64,000 bases of DNA, taken from positions 21,128 through 85,127 of the forward strand of contig CAYRYD010000024.1 of the NCBI GenBank assembly GCA_964428345.1, read 5' to 3'. Each line of letters starts with the position of its first letter. Within the stretch, counting starts at the first letter, position 1. The notes beneath the pieces were generated by a model. The model was not told the DNA's origin. It did not search any database and saw only the letters and a program-made list of their open reading frames with translations. The stretch is from JABDMH01 sp964428345. GTDB lineage: Bacteria; Bacteroidota; Bacteroidia; Chitinophagales; Saprospiraceae. Below are positions 9,829-18,842 of the stretch, piece after piece. The translations under genes and the position numbers were made by a program.

Positions 9829-11160
9829 TCAGGTTGGTGTCCAGGTAATTTTAAGCAGGTAGCGGGAATGCTCATCCACTTTATACCGTTCGTCAATCTG
9901 CTGACCAATTACCCAGCAAATGTCTTCATTTGTAAGCAATAACCATTGATTTTCTTTTTGAAAAGCATTGAATTTCCGGTTGCTGAAAAACTTTTTCAGC
10001 TTCTGTCTTTGACCTTCCATGCCCAGCGGCTGAAAAAAATCACCCACCTGCCATTTGCGTATCTTCAGAGGGAAACTGATTTTTTGAGCATCGAGATAGG
10101 CGATGGAGGTATCTCCAATGAGATTATCGATCCGTTGATTCATCAAAACAAACTCCAACTGACCATTTTCGAGGTGAACGACTTTCTCCTCTTTTTCAAT
10201 CAACAGCTCCCGGTTTTCATCGGGTGTCTTGGTAGAAAGTACCAGTTTTTTACGGTCGGTAGTGACCCGGTTTTTATTACTGTAAAACAGACGGCCCGAA
10301 TGACCGCTTTTGATCGCTTCAAGCATCTGGGTTACCTGGGTGTAATTAAACCCATAAGGTCTCAGCCATTCAAAGATGACCAGATCACAAAGCGACTCCT
10401 CGATTTTATCGGTATCTACGGTGATGTAGTCAGCTTCCGTTTTTTTTCTTAATTCCAGTTCTTCATTCAGCAGACCACTTAGTAGTCGGGCGCTTTTCTG
10501 CCAGATCAGAATGTTTTCAGACATCCTTTTCTTAAAGGATGGGACACGTTCCTCGATTTTCGGGATCAGTTTATGGCGGAAATAATTTCTCCGGTATAAT
10601 GACTCGTTGTTGCTGGCATCTTCCCTCGATGGAATTTCATGCAGTTTGGCATATCGCCTGATTTCTTCCTTGCTCGCAAATAATAAAGGACGGATTATGT
10701 GGTGTTTTTTGGGCTGCATCCCCTGTAGTCCGAAGATTCCCGTCCCTCTGGCCATGTTGAGAAATATAGTTTCGATCTGATCATCCTGATGGTGAGCAAC
10801 GGCCAGAAGATTATAACCATTTTCTTCCATGACTTTGGAAAACCAGGTATATCGGAGATGCCGGGCAGCTTCCTGGATTCCCACGCCATTTTGTTTGGCA
10901 TAGGCTTTCGTATCGAAAGAGGTACTGTGAAAAGGAAAATGATATTCAGCTGCTTTCCGGGCTACGAAATCTGCATCCTCGTCTGAAGCTTTTCCCCTCA
11001 TCTGAAAATTACAATGTCCAACCCCTATCTGAAATCCCAACTGATGAAACAAATGCATAAGGACCATTGAGTCAATCCCACCACTCACCGCCAGCAGGAT
11101 CCGGTCTTTTTTGGTACATAGATTATTTTCCGTAATAAAAATACTGAGCTCCTGTTCCAT
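9829..11160 (-). CDS. tilS: tRNA(Ile)-lysidine synthase
   Basis: ATP-dependent enzyme that changes C34 of the tRNA-Ile CAU anticodon to lysidine, so that it reads AUA and is charged with isoleucine. It is an essential cytoplasmic enzyme. The PP-loop motif ILLAVSGGIDSMVLMHLF is near the N terminus (SGGIDS at about residues 26-31 from the chosen start). The N-type ATP pyrophosphatase core is followed by the TilS substrate-binding region and a C-terminal domain with the typical 'FPLKIRKWQVGDFFQPLGM' sequence. I chose the ATG at 11160 over a GTG at 11172. mltG lies about 37 bp upstream on the same strand. Confidence 0.93.
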   Translation of the reverse strand: MEQELSIFITENNLCTKKDRILLAVSGGIDSMVLMHLFHQLGFQIGVGHCNFQMRGKASDEDADFVARKAAEYHFPFHSTSFDTKAYAKQNGVGIQEAARHLRYTWFSKVMEENGYNLLAVAHHQDDQIETIFLNMARGTGIFGLQGMQPKKHHIIRPLLFASKEEIRRYAKLHEIPSREDASNNESLYRRNYFRHKLIPKIEERVPSFKKRMSENILIWQKSARLLSGLLNEELELRKKTEADYITVDTDKIEESLCDLVIFEWLRPYGFNYTQVTQMLEAIKSGHSGRLFYSNKNRVTTDRKKLVLSTKTPDENRELLIEKEEKVVHLENGQLEFVLMNQRIDNLIGDTSIAYLDAQKISFPLKIRKWQVGDFFQPLGMEGQRQKLKKFFSNRKFNAFQKENQWLLLTNEDICWVIGQQIDERYKVDEHSRYLLKITWTPT

Positions 11161-11196
11161 CAAATAATACACAATTTAAAATGATTCTTCAGCCGG

Positions 11197-12234
11197 TTAT
11201 TTGATTCCACGTTCATTGAGCCACTGGCGATATCGCGCTGCATTAAGGTTATGGGCCCCAAGATCCGGGGCAAAAGCGTGCAAGCCGCTGTTGTCCGGAC
11301 GGGCACACATATACAGGTAGTTATGATCTTCGGCGTTGAGTACGGCATCCAGGCTTTCGATCGAGGGCATATAAATTGGTCCTGGAGGTAAACCGCTGTA
11401 CTTATAGGTATTATAAGGTGACTCAATTTCCAGATGCTGGTTTAATACCCGGCGTAAATCATAGATTCCGGTAGCAAAAACCACGGTGGGATCTGCTTGT
11501 AAAGGAATCGAATTTTCCAACCGGTTTAGATAAAGGCCTGCTACGGTCGGTCTTTCTGATTTGGCCTGGGTCTCACGCTCGACGATGGATGCCAGCGTAT
11601 AGACTTCAGGAATCGAGAGATTCAATTTCCGGGCTTTCTCCCGGCGATCTTCCCTCGACCAGAATTTTTCGTGTTCATTTTTTAGACGATCTGTCAGTTC
11701 TTCCGGTGTCTCAGTCCAGTATACCTCATAAGTGTTGGGAATAAACATGGTGAGCATCGTCTCACTATTCACTCCATATTTCTTCCATGTCAGGGAATCG
11801 GAAAGAAATCGGATAAGGTCCGTCGAATCTGCCTCAACCTGGTCAGCGATCCTGCCGGCCAGATCGGGTAAAGTCCGCACATTGTGGATGACCAGGTTTA
11901 CAGGAGTCTGACGGCCGGAACGGAGCAATGCCACCAGTTGCCGGTTATTCCAGCCGGGTTGAATACTATATTTGCCCGGATGGATAGTGCCGTCTGCATA
12001 TTTCATCCACCGGGCGACCCTGGTAAAGGAATGAATATTGGAGACAATTTTCGAACTGTCAAGCAGGTTGACCACATCTGAAAAATTCGATCCGGTAGGA
12101 AGATAGATGACCTTCTCCGTTGTATTGGTCACATTGGGTAAAAACACCCAGCGATAAACCTGATAGAGTACGGCTCCCGCAGCGATAGCCAGCACCATCA
12201 GGATGCCACCAAAAATTTTGATCTTTTTTAACAT
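11197..12234 (-). CDS. mltG: Endolytic murein transglycosylase
   Basis: A 345-residue membrane-anchored YceG-like lytic transglycosylase that cleaves nascent glycan strands at the inner membrane and so limits peptidoglycan strand length. The N-terminal signal anchor (ILMVLAIAAGAVLYQVY) is followed by a LysM-like region and the YceG core, including the motif 'TLASIVERETQAKSERPTVAGLYLNRL' region with the catalytic glutamate, and 'LQADPTVVFA' and 'YNTYKYSGLPPGPI', which are well conserved in MltG. It is co-directional with panB upstream and tilS downstream. Confidence 0.93.
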   Translation of the reverse strand: MLKKIKIFGGILMVLAIAAGAVLYQVYRWVFLPNVTNTTEKVIYLPTGSNFSDVVNLLDSSKIVSNIHSFTRVARWMKYADGTIHPGKYSIQPGWNNRQLVALLRSGRQTPVNLVIHNVRTLPDLAGRIADQVEADSTDLIRFLSDSLTWKKYGVNSETMLTMFIPNTYEVYWTETPEELTDRLKNEHEKFWSREDRREKARKLNLSIPEVYTLASIVERETQAKSERPTVAGLYLNRLENSIPLQADPTVVFATGIYDLRRVLNQHLEIESPYNTYKYSGLPPGPIYMPSIESLDAVLNAEDHNYLYMCARPDNSGLHAFAPDLGAHNLNAARYRQWLNERGIK

Positions 12235-12269
12235 TCCGGTACTTATTCAACGTATGGTATCAGTCGAAT

Positions 12270-13085
12270 CTAATAAGCTTCATTTTCATTGGGGAAATCA
12301 CGGCTTTTGATATCTTCTATATACTGCTCTGCAGCGGTCTTGATCTGATCATACAGATTGAGATATACTCTTAGAAACCGGGGCCTGAATTCTTTGGTTA
12401 TACCCAGCATGTCATGGGTGACCAGGACCTGGCCATCGACATCCGGTCCGGCACCAATACCGATGATCGGGATCGAAATCGATTCGGCGACCTCTTTGGC
12501 CAATTCCCTCGGGATTTTCTCCAGTACGATGGCAAAACAGCCAATAGACTCCAGGAGTTTCGCATCGCTCTTTAATTGTTCAGCCTCTGCCTCTTCTTTG
12601 GCTCGAACGACATACGTTCCGAATTTATAGATCGATTGGGGTGTCAATCCCAGATGTCCCATGACCGGCACTCCGGCTTTTAAGATGCGTTTGATCGAAT
12701 TTTCGACCGCGATACCACCTTCGAGTTTAACAGCGTGGGCTCCCGACTCTTTCATGATCCGGATTGCCGATGCCAGCGCTTTCCGGCTATTGCCCTGATA
12801 AGTGCCAAATGGCAGATCGACGACCACCAGAGCCCGGTGAATAGCCCGGATTACGCTGCTGGCATGATAGATCATTTGATCGAGGGTGATTGGTAGGGTA
12901 GTTTCATGACCGGCCATGACGTTGGAAGCAGAATCACCGACCAATAACACATCTATACCCGCCTCGTCCAGAATCCGGGCCATGGAATAATCGTAAGCAG
13001 TGAGCATACTGATTCGCTCCCCTTCTTCCTTCATGCTTTTGAGAGTGTGGACAGTCACTCTTCTGGTCTCTCTATGAACTGACAT
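12270..13085 (-). CDS. panB: 3-methyl-2-oxobutanoate hydroxymethyltransferase
   Basis: First committed step of pantothenate (vitamin B5) synthesis, transferring a hydroxymethyl group from methylene-THF to alpha-ketoisovalerate. A 271-residue cytoplasmic TIM-barrel enzyme, normal for the family. Conserved stretches are visible: MLTAYDYSMARILDEAG, DVLLVGDSASNVMAGHETT, 'VVVDLPFGTYQ' and 'PVMGHLGLTPQS' with the metal- and substrate-binding Asp residues in place. No panC or panD is adjacent. The gene starts at the ATG at 13085 and is followed by mltG. Confidence 0.95.
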   Translation of the reverse strand: MSVHRETRRVTVHTLKSMKEEGERISMLTAYDYSMARILDEAGIDVLLVGDSASNVMAGHETTLPITLDQMIYHASSVIRAIHRALVVVDLPFGTYQGNSRKALASAIRIMKESGAHAVKLEGGIAVENSIKRILKAGVPVMGHLGLTPQSIYKFGTYVVRAKEEAEAEQLKSDAKLLESIGCFAIVLEKIPRELAKEVAESISIPIIGIGAGPDVDGQVLVTHDMLGITKEFRPRFLRVYLNLYDQIKTAAEQYIEDIKSRDFPNENEAY

Positions 13086-13139
13086 ATTCTAAAAAGGCCG
13101 AAAGTTAACAAAAGACGGACTTAATTGCATGAGATATGT

Positions 13140-13682
13140 CTAGCCTTGAGCCTTTAACCATTCTTCCCTCGTTATCTTGAAATAAAGCACCTCCGTTTGA
13201 TAGAAAAAAGCCTGCCCCTGAAAGGTAAGTCCGGCTTTCTCCAAAACCCTCCTGGAAGCCAGGTTATCCGGCCTGGTTACCGCAACAATTTCAGGAATCT
13301 GCCGGTCTTTAAAACCATAATTTAACAATGAACGGGTGATTTCTGTCGCGTAGCCATTGCCCCAATAAGACCGGGCAAAACGATACCCCACTTCGATTTG
13401 GGGAGTACCATCCAGATCTTTCAGACAGGCCCACCCGACGGGAGTATGATGAGTCCGCAGACAGCACAGCCAGATACCCAGGCCCGGATTTTCGGAATAG
13501 CTATGGATGATCTTCCTGATCCGTTCTGCCACCTGATCCCGGCTGCGTAATGGACCGATGTACTGCATCACAGCTTTGTCCTGATGCAGTGCCGTGAGAA
13601 AATCGAGGTCTTGATTTTCCAACTCCCTGAGGTACAGTCGGTTGGTAACCAGAATGGACTTGGTTGGGTACCTTTTTGCCAT
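13140..13682 (-). CDS. GNAT-family N-acetyltransferase (RimJ/RimL-like)
   Basis: About 180 aa from the ATG at 13682. The frame stays open upstream to 13799, but the family match begins only at 'TNRLYLRELENQDLDFLTALH', so the shorter start is preferred. The acetyl-CoA binding region with 'RSYWGNGYATEITRSLLNYG' (Q/RxxGxG/A-like motif) and 'DNLASRRVLEKAGLTFQG' is typical of the Acetyltransf_3 group that acetylates ribosomal proteins or small amines. The substrate cannot be told. It is divergent from dnaK, with a shared upstream region of about 170 bp. Confidence 0.85.
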   Translation of the reverse strand: MAKRYPTKSILVTNRLYLRELENQDLDFLTALHQDKAVMQYIGPLRSRDQVAERIRKIIHSYSENPGLGIWLCCLRTHHTPVGWACLKDLDGTPQIEVGYRFARSYWGNGYATEITRSLLNYGFKDRQIPEIVAVTRPDNLASRRVLEKAGLTFQGQAFFYQTEVLYFKITREEWLKAQG

Positions 13683-13850
13683 CTTAGTACATAGGTTTTC
13701 TGACGTTTTGTCATGAGGTTCCAGCCTTGTAACGACGATTTTCAGGTAATAATGACAAATCATCTGACTAAATGTGATGAAAATCTGGTTGGCATTCAAA
13801 TTGAGCTATAGTAACGCAAACTCATATTAAAATAGATTAAAATAGAATAA

Positions 13851-15770
13851 ATGGGAAAAATAATTGGAATAGACCTGGGAACAACAAACTCCTGTGTTGC
13901 GGTGATGGAGGGGAATGAACCGGTGGTAATTCCCAACGATGAAGGGCGAAGGACCACGCCTTCTGTCGTAGCTTTTATGGATAACGGTGAAAGGAAGATC
14001 GGTGATCCGGCTAAGCGTCAGGCGATTACTAATCCGGTCAGGACCGTATTTTCAATCAAGCGATTCATGGGGTCTCGCTTTTCCGAGGTAAAGGAAGAAG
14101 CCGGACGAGTTCCTTATAAAGTGACTCGCGGTGATAACGATACCGTCAGAGTGGATATTGAAGGCCGGCCATACACTCCGCAGGAGATCAGTGCGATGGT
14201 CCTGCAGAAGATGAAAAAAGTGGCCGAAGACTACCTGGGAAGTGAAGTCACCGAAGCGGTGGTCACCGTGCCGGCTTATTTTAATGACTCACAGCGACAG
14301 GCCACCAAGGAAGCGGGGGAAATCGCCGGGCTGAAGATCAACCGGATCATCAATGAGCCGACCGCTGCTGCATTGGCTTATGGGCTGGATAAGAAAGGCC
14401 AGGATTCAACCATTGCGGTATTTGACCTGGGAGGAGGAACTTTTGACATTTCGATCCTTGAGCTTGGAGATGGAGTATTTGAAGTGAAGTCGACCAATGG
14501 TGATACGCACCTGGGAGGAGATGATTTTGACCAGGTATTGATCAACCATTTGGCAGAAACCTTCAAGTCTGCCGAAAACATCGATCTGCGCAAGGATCCG
14601 ATGGCCCTTCAACGATTGAAGGATGCTGCTGAAAAAGCCAAGATAGAACTGTCGGCCTCTTCGGAAACCGAGGTTAATCTTCCCTATATCACGGCAGTGG
14701 ATGGAGTGCCCAAACACCTGGTGCAGAAAATATCCCGTGCCAAGTTCGAACAACTCGCCGATGATCTGGTGAGACGAACCCTGAAACCCTGTGAAGATGC
14801 CCTGAAGGATGCCGGTCTATCGAAATCGGATATCGATGAGGTCATTCTGGTCGGTGGTTCGACCCGAATCCCCCGGATCCAGCAAGCGGTCGAAGAGTTT
14901 TTTGGTAAGAAACCCAACCGCAGTGTTAACCCAGATGAAGTAGTAGCGGTAGGAGCAGCGATCCAGGGTGGAGTATTGAGTGGCGATGTGCAGGACGTAT
15001 TGCTCCTCGATGTGACTCCTCTTTCACTGGGTATTGAAACGATGGGAGGGGTTTACGATGTGGTGATTGAAGCCAACTCGACCATTCCAACCAAGAAATC
15101 AAAGATCTACTCCACGGCCTCGGACAACCAGCCCAGTGTAGAAATTCACATACTGCAGGGAGAGCGTCCAATGGCCAGGGATAACCGTACAGTTGGCCGG
15201 TTTATTCTAGATGGAATTCCTCCCTCACCAAGGGGAGTACCACAGGTAGAAGTGACATTTGACATCGACGCCAATGGAATTTTAAACGTTCACGCCAAGG
15301 ATAAAGGAACCGGCAAAGAACAAAAAATCCGCATCGAAGCTTCGACCGGTCTGTCAAAAGAAGAAGTCGAAAGAATGAAGAGCGAGGCAGCGGCCAATGC
15401 TGAAGCCGATAAAGCCGCCCGGGAGAAAGTCGAGAAGATCAATGCGGCCGATGCGCTCATCTTCCAGACCGAAAAACAAATTGCCGAGTACGGAGCGAAA
15501 ATACCCGCTGACAAGAAAGGAGCTATTGAGAGTGCCGTAGCTGTCCTGAAGGAGGCCCACAAAAGTCAGGATCTGGCTGCCATCGACAGCGCTACCAAGA
15601 ATTTGAACGACGCCTGGGCAAGTGCCAGTCAGGATATTTACAAAGCTCAGCAGGAGGGAGGTGAGACCGCCGGAGCCGGGTCTGCCGGAACCACCGATAC
15701 AGGAGGTGGTAGCAGCGAGGCAGAAGATGTCACTGATGTTGAATTTGAAGAAGTAGATGACAAGAAGTAA
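13851..15770 (+). CDS. dnaK: Molecular chaperone DnaK (Hsp70)
   Basis: Full-length 639-residue Hsp70. The N-terminal ATPase begins GIDLGTTNSCVAVMEG. Phosphate and connect motifs 'IAVFDLGGGTFDISIL' and 'EVILVGGSTRIPRIQQAV' are present. The substrate-binding beta domain and helical lid follow, and the acidic tail DVEFEEVDDKK is the canonical bacterial ending. It assists folding and disaggregation with DnaJ and GrpE, neither of which is adjacent, so the gene appears monocistronic. A strong hairpin terminator follows within about 25 bp. No CIRCE element is obvious upstream. Confidence 0.98.
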   Translation: MGKIIGIDLGTTNSCVAVMEGNEPVVIPNDEGRRTTPSVVAFMDNGERKIGDPAKRQAITNPVRTVFSIKRFMGSRFSEVKEEAGRVPYKVTRGDNDTVRVDIEGRPYTPQEISAMVLQKMKKVAEDYLGSEVTEAVVTVPAYFNDSQRQATKEAGEIAGLKINRIINEPTAAALAYGLDKKGQDSTIAVFDLGGGTFDISILELGDGVFEVKSTNGDTHLGGDDFDQVLINHLAETFKSAENIDLRKDPMALQRLKDAAEKAKIELSASSETEVNLPYITAVDGVPKHLVQKISRAKFEQLADDLVRRTLKPCEDALKDAGLSKSDIDEVILVGGSTRIPRIQQAVEEFFGKKPNRSVNPDEVVAVGAAIQGGVLSGDVQDVLLLDVTPLSLGIETMGGVYDVVIEANSTIPTKKSKIYSTASDNQPSVEIHILQGERPMARDNRTVGRFILDGIPPSPRGVPQVEVTFDIDANGILNVHAKDKGTGKEQKIRIEASTGLSKEEVERMKSEAAANAEADKAAREKVEKINAADALIFQTEKQIAEYGAKIPADKKGAIESAVAVLKEAHKSQDLAAIDSATKNLNDAWASASQDIYKAQQEGGETAGAGSAGTTDTGGGSSEAEDVTDVEFEEVDDKK

Positions 15771-15792
15771 ATGTCTTTTCAGATAAGTAAAG

Positions 15793-15827
15793 AAAAAGGA
15801 TCAAATCAGCAGATTTGGTCCTTTTTT
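15793..15827 (+). terminator. Rho-independent terminator after dnaK
   Basis: A 15-bp stem (one G-T pair) with a short loop is followed by a run of T: AAAAAGGATCAAATC pairs with GATTTGGTCCTTTTT. Because the 5' arm begins with an A run, the hairpin can also serve the convergent dapB transcript in the other direction. Confidence 0.85.
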
Positions 15828-15866
15828 CATTTTAAGTTACCAGAAACCCCTCATCATTTTCCGGAT

Positions 15867-16595
15867 TTATTCCGGGAGCCCGAGCATATCCTCCATGCCA
15901 AAACACCCCACCTTACCAACAAGCCATTCGGCAGCCATAACCGCACCCTGCGCAAATCCAAACCGGGAATGTGCGGTATGCTTGATTTCGATGTCATCAT
16001 GATTGGAGGTGTATTTCACCGTATGGGTGCCCGGAACTTCATCGATACGGCGACTGATGATTGATAATTCACGGGGATTATCAGTAGGGTGGTTGACCCA
16101 TTTTTCTTTCCGGTTAATTTGATTTAATACTCCATCGGCCAATGTGATTGCCGTACCACTGGGAGCATCCAGTTTTTGGGTATGATGAATTTCTTCCAAC
16201 TGAATTTCATAATCCGGAAACTGGTTCATGATTTTCGCTAAATACTGGTTTAGCATAAAGAAAATATTGACTCCAAGACTGTAATTGGAGGCATAGAAAA
16301 ATGCGGATTGATTGGAAAGACAGCTTGATTTAATGTATTCAAAATCCTGAAGCCAGCCGGTGGTGCCAGACACAACCGGAATTTTTTTATCAATGCATTG
16401 CTTGATATTTTGAACGGCTGCATCGGGCCGCGTAAATTCGATGGCGACATCGATGCCGGAATGCAAATCGGAAATGGTATTTTTCTGATCAATATCGATG
16501 ATCAAGTCTATTGTATGCCCCCTTTCTTCCGCAATTTTATGAATGGTTTTCCCCATTTTCCCATACCCGATTAAAGCAATTTTAAGGCCAGTCAT
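15867..16595 (-). CDS. dapB: 4-hydroxy-tetrahydrodipicolinate reductase
   Basis: Reduces the DapA product in the diaminopimelate/lysine pathway, NAD(P)H-dependent, cytoplasmic. A 242-residue protein, normal for the family. The Rossmann motif 'IALIGYGKMGKTIHKIAEERG' lies at residues 5-25. The substrate-binding signature 'EIHHTQKLDAPSGTAITLA' with the conserved KxDxPSGT and H-H residues is clear at about 135-153. It is convergent with dnaK and divergent from hemE. Confidence 0.95.
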   Translation of the reverse strand: MTGLKIALIGYGKMGKTIHKIAEERGHTIDLIIDIDQKNTISDLHSGIDVAIEFTRPDAAVQNIKQCIDKKIPVVSGTTGWLQDFEYIKSSCLSNQSAFFYASNYSLGVNIFFMLNQYLAKIMNQFPDYEIQLEEIHHTQKLDAPSGTAITLADGVLNQINRKEKWVNHPTDNPRELSIISRRIDEVPGTHTVKYTSNHDDIEIKHTAHSRFGFAQGAVMAAEWLVGKVGCFGMEDMLGLPE

Positions 16596-16676
16596 TCTTG
16601 TGTCATTTTAGATGGTGCAATATCGAGATTATCATTGAATAAACTAATTTCGCAGACTAACATTGCCGCACCTGTC

Positions 16677-17708
16677 ATGTTGAAAAACGATCTGTTATTG
16701 AAGGTACTCAACAGTCAGCCCGTGGAAAGACCACCGGTCTGGCTGATGAGGCAGGCCGGCAGAATTTTACCCGAATACCGGAAAGTACGGGAATCAGTAC
16801 CCGATTTTAAGGCATTGGTCAGTGATCCGGATCTGGCTGCCGAAGTGACTGTTCAGCCGGTCGATATTCTTCAGGTTGATGCAGCGATCATTTTCTCTGA
16901 TATTCTGGTTATTCCCGAAGCAATGGGGTTGCCTTATGAAATGGTGGAGAAGACCGGACCGATTTTTCCAGGAATCATCCGTAGCCGGGCTGACGTAGAA
17001 GGCCTGCGAAGTGGTGACGAAGCGGCTGATCAGCTGGATTATGTTTATCAGGCACTGGAAAAAACCCGGATACAACTGGCCGGCAGGGTCCCTCTGATTG
17101 GCTTTGCCGGTGCTCCCTTTACCCTGTTGGCTTATATGGTGGAGGGGAAAGGAAGCAAAACTTTTTCCCGGGCAAAACAATTTTTGTACAGCCAACCAGG
17201 TGATGCTCACGCCCTGCTGGAGAAACTGACCGGGACGATCATCGCTTATTTGAAACGGAAAGTCCGCTCCGGTGCCGATGTCATCCAGCTCTTTGACAGT
17301 TGGGCAGGTATACTTGACCGGGAGCTGTATGAGGAATTCAGTCTTCGTTACATTCGCCAGATCTGTGCTGCCCTGACGAAGGTCCCGGTCATCGTCTTTG
17401 CCAAGGGGGCCTGGTTTGCCATGCAAGACCTCGCCGGATTACCTGCGGTGGCGATTGGTCTCGACTGGCAGACGGAGCCGGCACTGGCAAGAACCGTTTT
17501 TGGACCGGAGCGCGTACTGCAAGGTAACCTCGATCCCGGCAGCCTGCTGGGACCTGAAGAGGTAATCCGGCGGAAGACCCGCAAGATGCTTCAGGTATTT
17601 GGCCCCCATCACATCGCCAATCTGGGACACGGAGTCTACCCTGAGACCGGAGTGGAATCAGTTAAGGCCTTCATAGACGAAGTAAAGTCGTTTCGGTACG
17701 ACCGATAA
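16677..17708 (+). CDS. hemE: Uroporphyrinogen decarboxylase
   Basis: Removes four acetate carboxyls from uroporphyrinogen III to give coproporphyrinogen III in haem synthesis. About 343 aa from the ATG at 16677. A TTG at 16635 would add 14 residues with no family match. The invariant N-terminal motif 'RPPVWLMRQAGRILPEYR' is present, as are 'IIFSDILVIPEAMGL', 'IGFAGAPFTLLAYMVEGKGS' and the C-terminal 'NLGHGVYPETGVESVKAFID'. No other hem gene is adjacent. Confidence 0.96.
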   Translation: MLKNDLLLKVLNSQPVERPPVWLMRQAGRILPEYRKVRESVPDFKALVSDPDLAAEVTVQPVDILQVDAAIIFSDILVIPEAMGLPYEMVEKTGPIFPGIIRSRADVEGLRSGDEAADQLDYVYQALEKTRIQLAGRVPLIGFAGAPFTLLAYMVEGKGSKTFSRAKQFLYSQPGDAHALLEKLTGTIIAYLKRKVRSGADVIQLFDSWAGILDRELYEEFSLRYIRQICAALTKVPVIVFAKGAWFAMQDLAGLPAVAIGLDWQTEPALARTVFGPERVLQGNLDPGSLLGPEEVIRRKTRKMLQVFGPHHIANLGHGVYPETGVESVKAFIDEVKSFRYDR

Positions 17709-17860
17709 AGATCCCAGTTACAGTATATCTGTATATATGATGAATCTTGATAATGTATAATCCGCTAACCCGGATGGAGTCCTGAAATTTATTTGGTCAT
17801 CAGTTCGATTTCAGTAAATTTGAAGGCTTCCGTTGGAAGAATAACCTTGGAAAGAACCTT

Positions 17861-18703
17861 ATGGGATGGTTTAAAAGACTCAAGGAAGGCATACAGACAG
17901 CAACCAAACACAAGAAGGAAGTACCCGATGGTCTGTGGTTTAAATGTGAATCCTGCAAGCAGACCAGCACCATGAAAGAACTGAAGGAGAATTACTTCAT
18001 GTGTCCGAAATGTCTGCATCATACCAGAATCGGCTCCCACGATTACTTTGACATGATTTTCGATGAATCACAGTTTCAGGAGTTGTTTTATAATCTGAAA
18101 TCCATTGATTTTCTGGAGTTTACCGACCTGAAACCTTACAATGAACGACTGAATGAGGCCTATGAGCGAAACCGGGTTTCGGAGGCCATTACGGTAGCCA
18201 CCGGCAAGGTCATGCGAAAAGATCTGGTGGTTGCAGCGATGGATTTTAGTTTTATCGGAGGCTCGATGGGGTCGGTTGTTGGTGAGAAGATTGCACGGGC
18301 AATCGAACACTCGTTGCAGTGTCATACTCCGTTACTGATCATCTCCCGTTCGGGAGGTGCCAGGATGCAGGAATCCGCTTTTTCATTGATGCAGCTGGCC
18401 AAGACTTCGGCCATGCTGACAAAACTAGCCAGAGCCCGGATACCATTTTTCTCCCTGATGACTGATCCGACCACCGGGGGTGTTACGGCGTCTTTTTCCA
18501 TGTTGGGCGATCTGAATTTTGCCGAACCCAATGCCCTGATTGGTTTCGCCGGTCCACGGGTGATTAAGGAAACCATCAAAAAGGAACTTCCGGAGGGTTT
18601 TCAGACTTCTGAATTTTTGCTGGAACATGGATTTCTGGATTTTATCGTAACCAGAGATCAACTTCGGACCCGCCTGGCAGATCTGATGGACTACCTGAGT
18701 TAG
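17861..18703 (+). CDS. accD: Acetyl-CoA carboxylase carboxyltransferase subunit beta
   Basis: 280-residue beta subunit of the carboxyltransferase that transfers the carboxyl from biotin to acetyl-CoA for fatty-acid synthesis. It pairs with AccA, which is encoded elsewhere. The N-terminal four-cysteine zinc ribbon is visible (CESC then CPKC at about residues 30-52), followed by the crotonase-like core with 'IISRSGGARMQESAFSLMQ' and 'MTDPTTGGVTASFSMLGD', both hallmark AccD motifs. The ATG at 17861 gives the usual start. Confidence 0.96.
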   Translation: MGWFKRLKEGIQTATKHKKEVPDGLWFKCESCKQTSTMKELKENYFMCPKCLHHTRIGSHDYFDMIFDESQFQELFYNLKSIDFLEFTDLKPYNERLNEAYERNRVSEAITVATGKVMRKDLVVAAMDFSFIGGSMGSVVGEKIARAIEHSLQCHTPLLIISRSGGARMQESAFSLMQLAKTSAMLTKLARARIPFFSLMTDPTTGGVTASFSMLGDLNFAEPNALIGFAGPRVIKETIKKELPEGFQTSEFLLEHGFLDFIVTRDQLRTRLADLMDYLS

Positions 18704-18842
18704 ATTTGACAGAAGAATTTTCTGATCGAAATCGAAACTTTCCTTTTTTCGCAGATCTGAATTTGATCCGGATTTAATCGGCAAATGGTTTTCTGGATAA
18801 TGGTCATGGCTATTCTTGTGAAGTAGTGGTGAAAGAGGTTTA